Assembly (NCBI GenBank): GCA_043736515.1
Contig: JAYTCK010000037.1
Location: 1 to 22,530 of the forward strand
Reading direction: 5' to 3'
Length of the DNA: 22,530 nucleotides
Origin: MHLP01 sp043736515
Lineage (GTDB): Bacteria > Patescibacteriota > Minisyncoccia > Phycocordibacterales > UBA6899
A program made the position numbers and the translations under genes. Positions 20,143-22,530 of the stretch are shown here, one piece after another. Positions within the stretch are counted from its first letter, which is position 1. Each line of letters starts with the position of its first letter. Under the pieces are notes generated by a model. It searched no databases. It worked only from the letters and a program-made list of their open reading frames with translations, and was not told the DNA's origin.

Positions 20143-21537
20143 ATGCATACCAAAACAACAACCCATAACGCAGCAAAAGGAACAATCAAACAAGTGATCG
20201 GCGCTGTCGTTGATGTCCATTTTCCCGAGAACATTCCCGAGGTCTACACAGCAGTTACCGCGCAAAACGGCGACCGCACGACCGTGCTTGAAGTCGCCTC
20301 GCATTTGGGGGGCGGTCAGGCGCGCTGCATAGCCATGGAGTCAACTGACGGGCTTCGCCGCGGTGGAGAGGTTGCTTCAACGGGCAAGCCAATGCAGGCA
20401 CCCGTTGGCATCAACGTGTTGGGACGCATTTGGAATGTACTTGGTGAGGTGATTGATAACGAGCCAATAGACAGAAGTACACTCGGCAGTAGCCCCATCC
20501 ATCGCGCAGCTCCTCTTTTCAAAGAGCAGGCAACCAAAACCGAAATCTTCGAAACTGGTATCAAAGCCATCGATCTCATGACGCCGTTTATTAAGGGTGG
20601 AAAGGTCGGGCTTTTTGGAGGTGCAGGTGTGGGCAAAACCGTGCTCATTCAGGAGCTCATCCGCAACATCGCAACAGAGCACGGAGGCTACTCCGTCTTC
20701 ACTGGCATCGGAGAGCGTACGCGTGAGGGGAATGATCTCTACTACGAAATGAAAGAATCTGGAGTGCTCGCAAAGACTGCGCTTGTCTTTGGTCAAATGA
20801 ACGAGGTGCCAGGCGCTCGTGCACGCGTTGGTCTTGTCGGCCTTACGATGGCCGAACATTTCCGTGATGAAATGAAAAAAGACGTGCTCCTTTTTATGGA
20901 CAATATTTTCCGCTTCACACAGGCAGGGTCCGAAGTGTCCGCACTCCTCGGTCGCGTACCGAGCGCAGTGGGGTACCAGCCCACACTTGCCGAAGAAATG
21001 GGCAAGCTTCAGGAACGCATTACCTCGACCGCCGATGGTTCGATCACTTCGGTGCAAGCCGTATATGTGCCCGCGGATGACCTCACCGACCCCGCACCAG
21101 CCACAACTTTTGCGCACCTCGATGCGACAGTAGTGCTCTCGCGCCCCCTTGCCTCACTTGGTATTTATCCTGCGATTGACCCACTTGAATCTTCTTCACA
21201 GGCGCTTGACCCAATGATCGTTGGTGAAGAGCATTATCGCGTTGCGACTGCCACCAAGCTTATTTTACAGCGCTATAAAGACTTGCAGGACATCATTGCT
21301 ATTCTCGGCATTGAGGAGCTTTCCGACGAAGACAAAACGCTGGTCTATCGCGCACGCAAGATTCAGAAATTCCTCTCACAGCCGTTCTTCGTGGGTGAAG
21401 CATTCACCGGTACTCCGGGCAAATATGTAGGATTGGCAGATACGGTGCGGTCGGTGAAGGAGATATTGGATGGGAAGTATGACGACAAGGATGAGCAGGC
21501 GTTCTACATGAAAGGCACCATCGACGAAGTCGGTTAA
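20143..21537 (+). CDS. atpD: ATP synthase F1 beta subunit
   Basis: 464 residues, full length. It has a leading beta barrel (GTIKQVIGAVVDVHFPE onward) and the catalytic P-loop GGAGVGKT at 159-166. GERTREGNDLYYEM carries the catalytic Glu region, and LLFMDNIFRFTQAGSEVSALLGR holds the Walker B Asp and the DELSEED-side fold. The VYVPADDLTDPAPATTFAHLDA signature follows. The DELSEED lever itself reads IEELSDEDK. Beta subunits make ATP from ADP and phosphate as gamma turns. The start at 20143 gives eight to ten extra polar residues before the conserved barrel. Copy B of the dispersed palindromic element follows its stop and separates it from atpC. Confidence 0.98.
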   Translation: MHTKTTTHNAAKGTIKQVIGAVVDVHFPENIPEVYTAVTAQNGDRTTVLEVASHLGGGQARCIAMESTDGLRRGGEVASTGKPMQAPVGINVLGRIWNVLGEVIDNEPIDRSTLGSSPIHRAAPLFKEQATKTEIFETGIKAIDLMTPFIKGGKVGLFGGAGVGKTVLIQELIRNIATEHGGYSVFTGIGERTREGNDLYYEMKESGVLAKTALVFGQMNEVPGARARVGLVGLTMAEHFRDEMKKDVLLFMDNIFRFTQAGSEVSALLGRVPSAVGYQPTLAEEMGKLQERITSTADGSITSVQAVYVPADDLTDPAPATTFAHLDATVVLSRPLASLGIYPAIDPLESSSQALDPMIVGEEHYRVATATKLILQRYKDLQDIIAILGIEELSDEDKTLVYRARKIQKFLSQPFFVGEAFTGTPGKYVGLADTVRSVKEILDGKYDDKDEQAFYMKGTIDEVG

Positions 21538-21544
21538 GGTAAGA

Positions 21545-21683
21545 TTAATGGGCCGACTTCCTTTTTGGGCGTACTTTGAACTTGTCGGTGCTCGGTCCCT
21601 GGGGTAGGAGCAGTCTCCAACCCCAGGGACACTGCGACTCCTCCGCGTTCAAATTACATCCCAAAAATGAACTCGCTAACGTT
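21545..21683. repeat. Dispersed palindromic element, copy B
   Basis: Homologous in reverse orientation to copy A (1046-1183). TTGTCGGTGCTCG (21582-21594) and CACTGCGACTCCTCCGC (21630-21646) are exact matches to the reverse complement of copy A. CATCCCAAA and CGCTAACGTT (21674-21683) also match. The central hairpin has an 11-bp stem (21595-21605 with 21620-21630), an A.A mismatch, a 4-bp upper stem (GGAG/CTCC, 21607-21610 with 21615-21618) and a 4-base loop. It lies between atpD and atpC with no coding potential. Confidence 0.85.
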
Positions 21684-21701
21684 GGCTAACAAAACATTTG
21701 A

Positions 21702-21935
21702 ATGAAATTAACTATCTCAAAAATTGATAAAGTTTTATGGAGCGGCGAGGCGGACTCGGTGACTGTTCCTGGCGTGGATGGAGAAATGACCATCCTCTCT
21801 CACCATATGCCGCTCATTACGACACTTAAGTCAGGCAAAATTGTCGTAAAAATCAAAGAGCAATCTCCGATTTCTTTTGATATCACCAAAGGGTTTTTGG
21901 AGGTAGGGAAAACAGAAACAACCATCTTGGTCTAG
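21702..21935 (+). CDS. atpC: ATP synthase F1 epsilon subunit, beta-sandwich domain only
   Basis: 77 residues, against ~130-140 in most bacteria. The sequence covers the N-terminal beta sandwich: KLTISKIDKVLWSGEADSVTVPGVDGEMTILSHHMPLITTLKSGKIVV contains the family signature (G-x-G-x-x-x-x-L-x-x-H-x-P). It ends after LEVGKTETTILV. The C-terminal helical hairpin that inhibits ATP hydrolysis in other bacteria is absent. The sandwich is what connects gamma to the c-ring, so the enzyme should still be assembled. A T-run follows the stop, but the hairpin before it is too weak to call a terminator. Confidence 0.93.
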   Translation: MKLTISKIDKVLWSGEADSVTVPGVDGEMTILSHHMPLITTLKSGKIVVKIKEQSPISFDITKGFLEVGKTETTILV

Positions 21936-21959
21936 TTTTTTTAGGAATGACCAGTGCGC

Positions 21960-21988
21960 TAGACAAAATTACGAAACTATAGTATAAT
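21960..21988 (+). promoter_or_regulatory. Promoter for pilB; predicted near-leaderless mRNA
   Basis: TAGACA (21960-21965), 17 bases, TATAAT (21983-21988). The expected start near 21995 is three bases before the ATG at 21998, leaving no room for a Shine-Dalgarno sequence. Confidence 0.7.
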
Positions 21989-21997
21989 ATTTTTCTA

Positions 21998-22530
21998 ATG
22001 CAAAAATTTGCCGAAAAGACTGAGAAAACTCATCCTGTCACAAAACATGAATATTCTGCCCAAACGAATTTATTAAATAAGGGTGACTCTATTGTTGACC
22101 TCGTGAATAGTATTATTAAAGAAGCTTATGTGATGCGTGCTTCCGATATTCACATAAACCCCACGGATGAAAATGTCCGCGTAAGACTGCGCATAGACGG
22201 TGTACTTCAGGATAGGTTTGCTTGTGAGAAAAATATACATTCCGAAATAATTTCTCGCATAAAAGTCCTTGCAGGACTACGTACGGACGAACACCAGGCT
22301 GCACAGGACGGACGTTTCCGGTCAATGTTTGATGGGGCGAAATCTATTGATGTTCGGGTTTCTATTACTCCAACTTACTACGGAGAAAATGCGGTATTGC
22401 GGCTCTTGGGTGACAAGGCCGATGACCATACTCTTGCCAGTTTGGGCTTTAGTGAAAAAGATCAAATGCACATTCTTCGTGCCATCAAGCGACCCCATGG
22501 CATGATTCTCTCAACAGGCCCCACAGGATC
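21998..22530 (+). CDS. pilB: Type IV pilus assembly / type II secretion ATPase, PilB/GspE-like (partial)
   Basis: The first 177 residues of a gene that runs off the right edge. Landmarks of the GspE/PilB N2 domain are present: IIKEAYVMRASDIHINP, then VRLRIDGVLQD, and SRIKVLAGLRTDEHQAAQDGRF. These are followed by the Arg-rich RVSITPTYYGENAVLRLL, and the start of the C-terminal ATPase with MILSTGPTG, where the P-loop is cut by the window end. The hexameric ATPase powers pilus extension at the inner face of the membrane. Only ~25 residues precede the N2 domain, so the long MshEN-type N-terminal region is absent. A promoter with a three-base leader lies just upstream. Confidence 0.92.
   Translation, partial: MQKFAEKTEKTHPVTKHEYSAQTNLLNKGDSIVDLVNSIIKEAYVMRASDIHINPTDENVRVRLRIDGVLQDRFACEKNIHSEIISRIKVLAGLRTDEHQAAQDGRFRSMFDGAKSIDVRVSITPTYYGENAVLRLLGDKADDHTLASLGFSEKDQMHILRAIKRPHGMILSTGPTG

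Noticed and set aside
20377..21117. A 246-residue minus-strand frame opposite atpD
   Set aside because: It is antisense to a highly conserved gene; the length reflects codon bias of atpD.

Overview
The window reads like part of a chromosome from a small-genome bacterium of the Patescibacteria (Candidate Phyla Radiation), probably a Parcubacteria-type lineage. This is inference from gene content, not a phylogenetic result. The signs are a stripped ATP synthase operon with a 77-residue epsilon subunit and a short delta subunit, a reduced division/cell-wall (dcw) cluster, a sigma factor followed by a DUF5667-like surface protein, CPDGS-type Cys repeats fused to a Hint domain, many small orphan proteins, and few Shine-Dalgarno sequences. 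No rRNA, tRNA, CRISPR array or transposase was seen.

Layout. 1-3455 is a dcw fragment on the + strand: the end of mraZ, rsmH, a 51-residue orphan, an FtsL-like protein and a class B penicillin-binding protein (FtsI). 3456-5831 holds an orphan small gene with its own promoter and terminator, a GNAT acetyltransferase and a murF-like Mur ligase. 5832-8165 is an ECF sigma factor and a membrane-anchored DUF5667/Fn3 protein, probably its regulatory partner. 8231-9038 holds two convergent genes sharing a terminator. 9124-10555 (minus) is an Asp-box (BNR) repeat protein with a small CxxC membrane protein; divergent from it is a secreted Hint-domain protein (10639-11580). 11604-12255 (minus) is a tandem pair of paralogous 93-residue proteins. 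12330-14655 (minus) pairs a SulP-type anion transporter with a compact beta-carbonic-anhydrase-like protein, suggesting bicarbonate/CO2 handling. 15034-21935 is a complete F1Fo ATP synthase operon, atpB-E-F-H-A-G-(acidic orphan)-D-C. A type IV pilus/type II secretion ATPase (PilB/GspE) starts at 21998 and runs off the end.

The most unusual content is non-coding. (1) Two copies of a roughly 135-base palindromic element, about 20.5 kb apart in opposite orientation, lie between rsmH and the next gene and between atpD and atpC. Their flanks are identical, and the central hairpin differs by compensatory changes. (2) Three ATP-operon spacers carry pairs of degenerate 7-base-periodic arrays in inverted orientation that fold into long hairpins, sometimes running into the upstream stop codon. 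(3) Several genes have promoter-like -10 boxes, often TGGTAnnnT, so close to the start codon that their mRNAs would be leaderless or nearly so.
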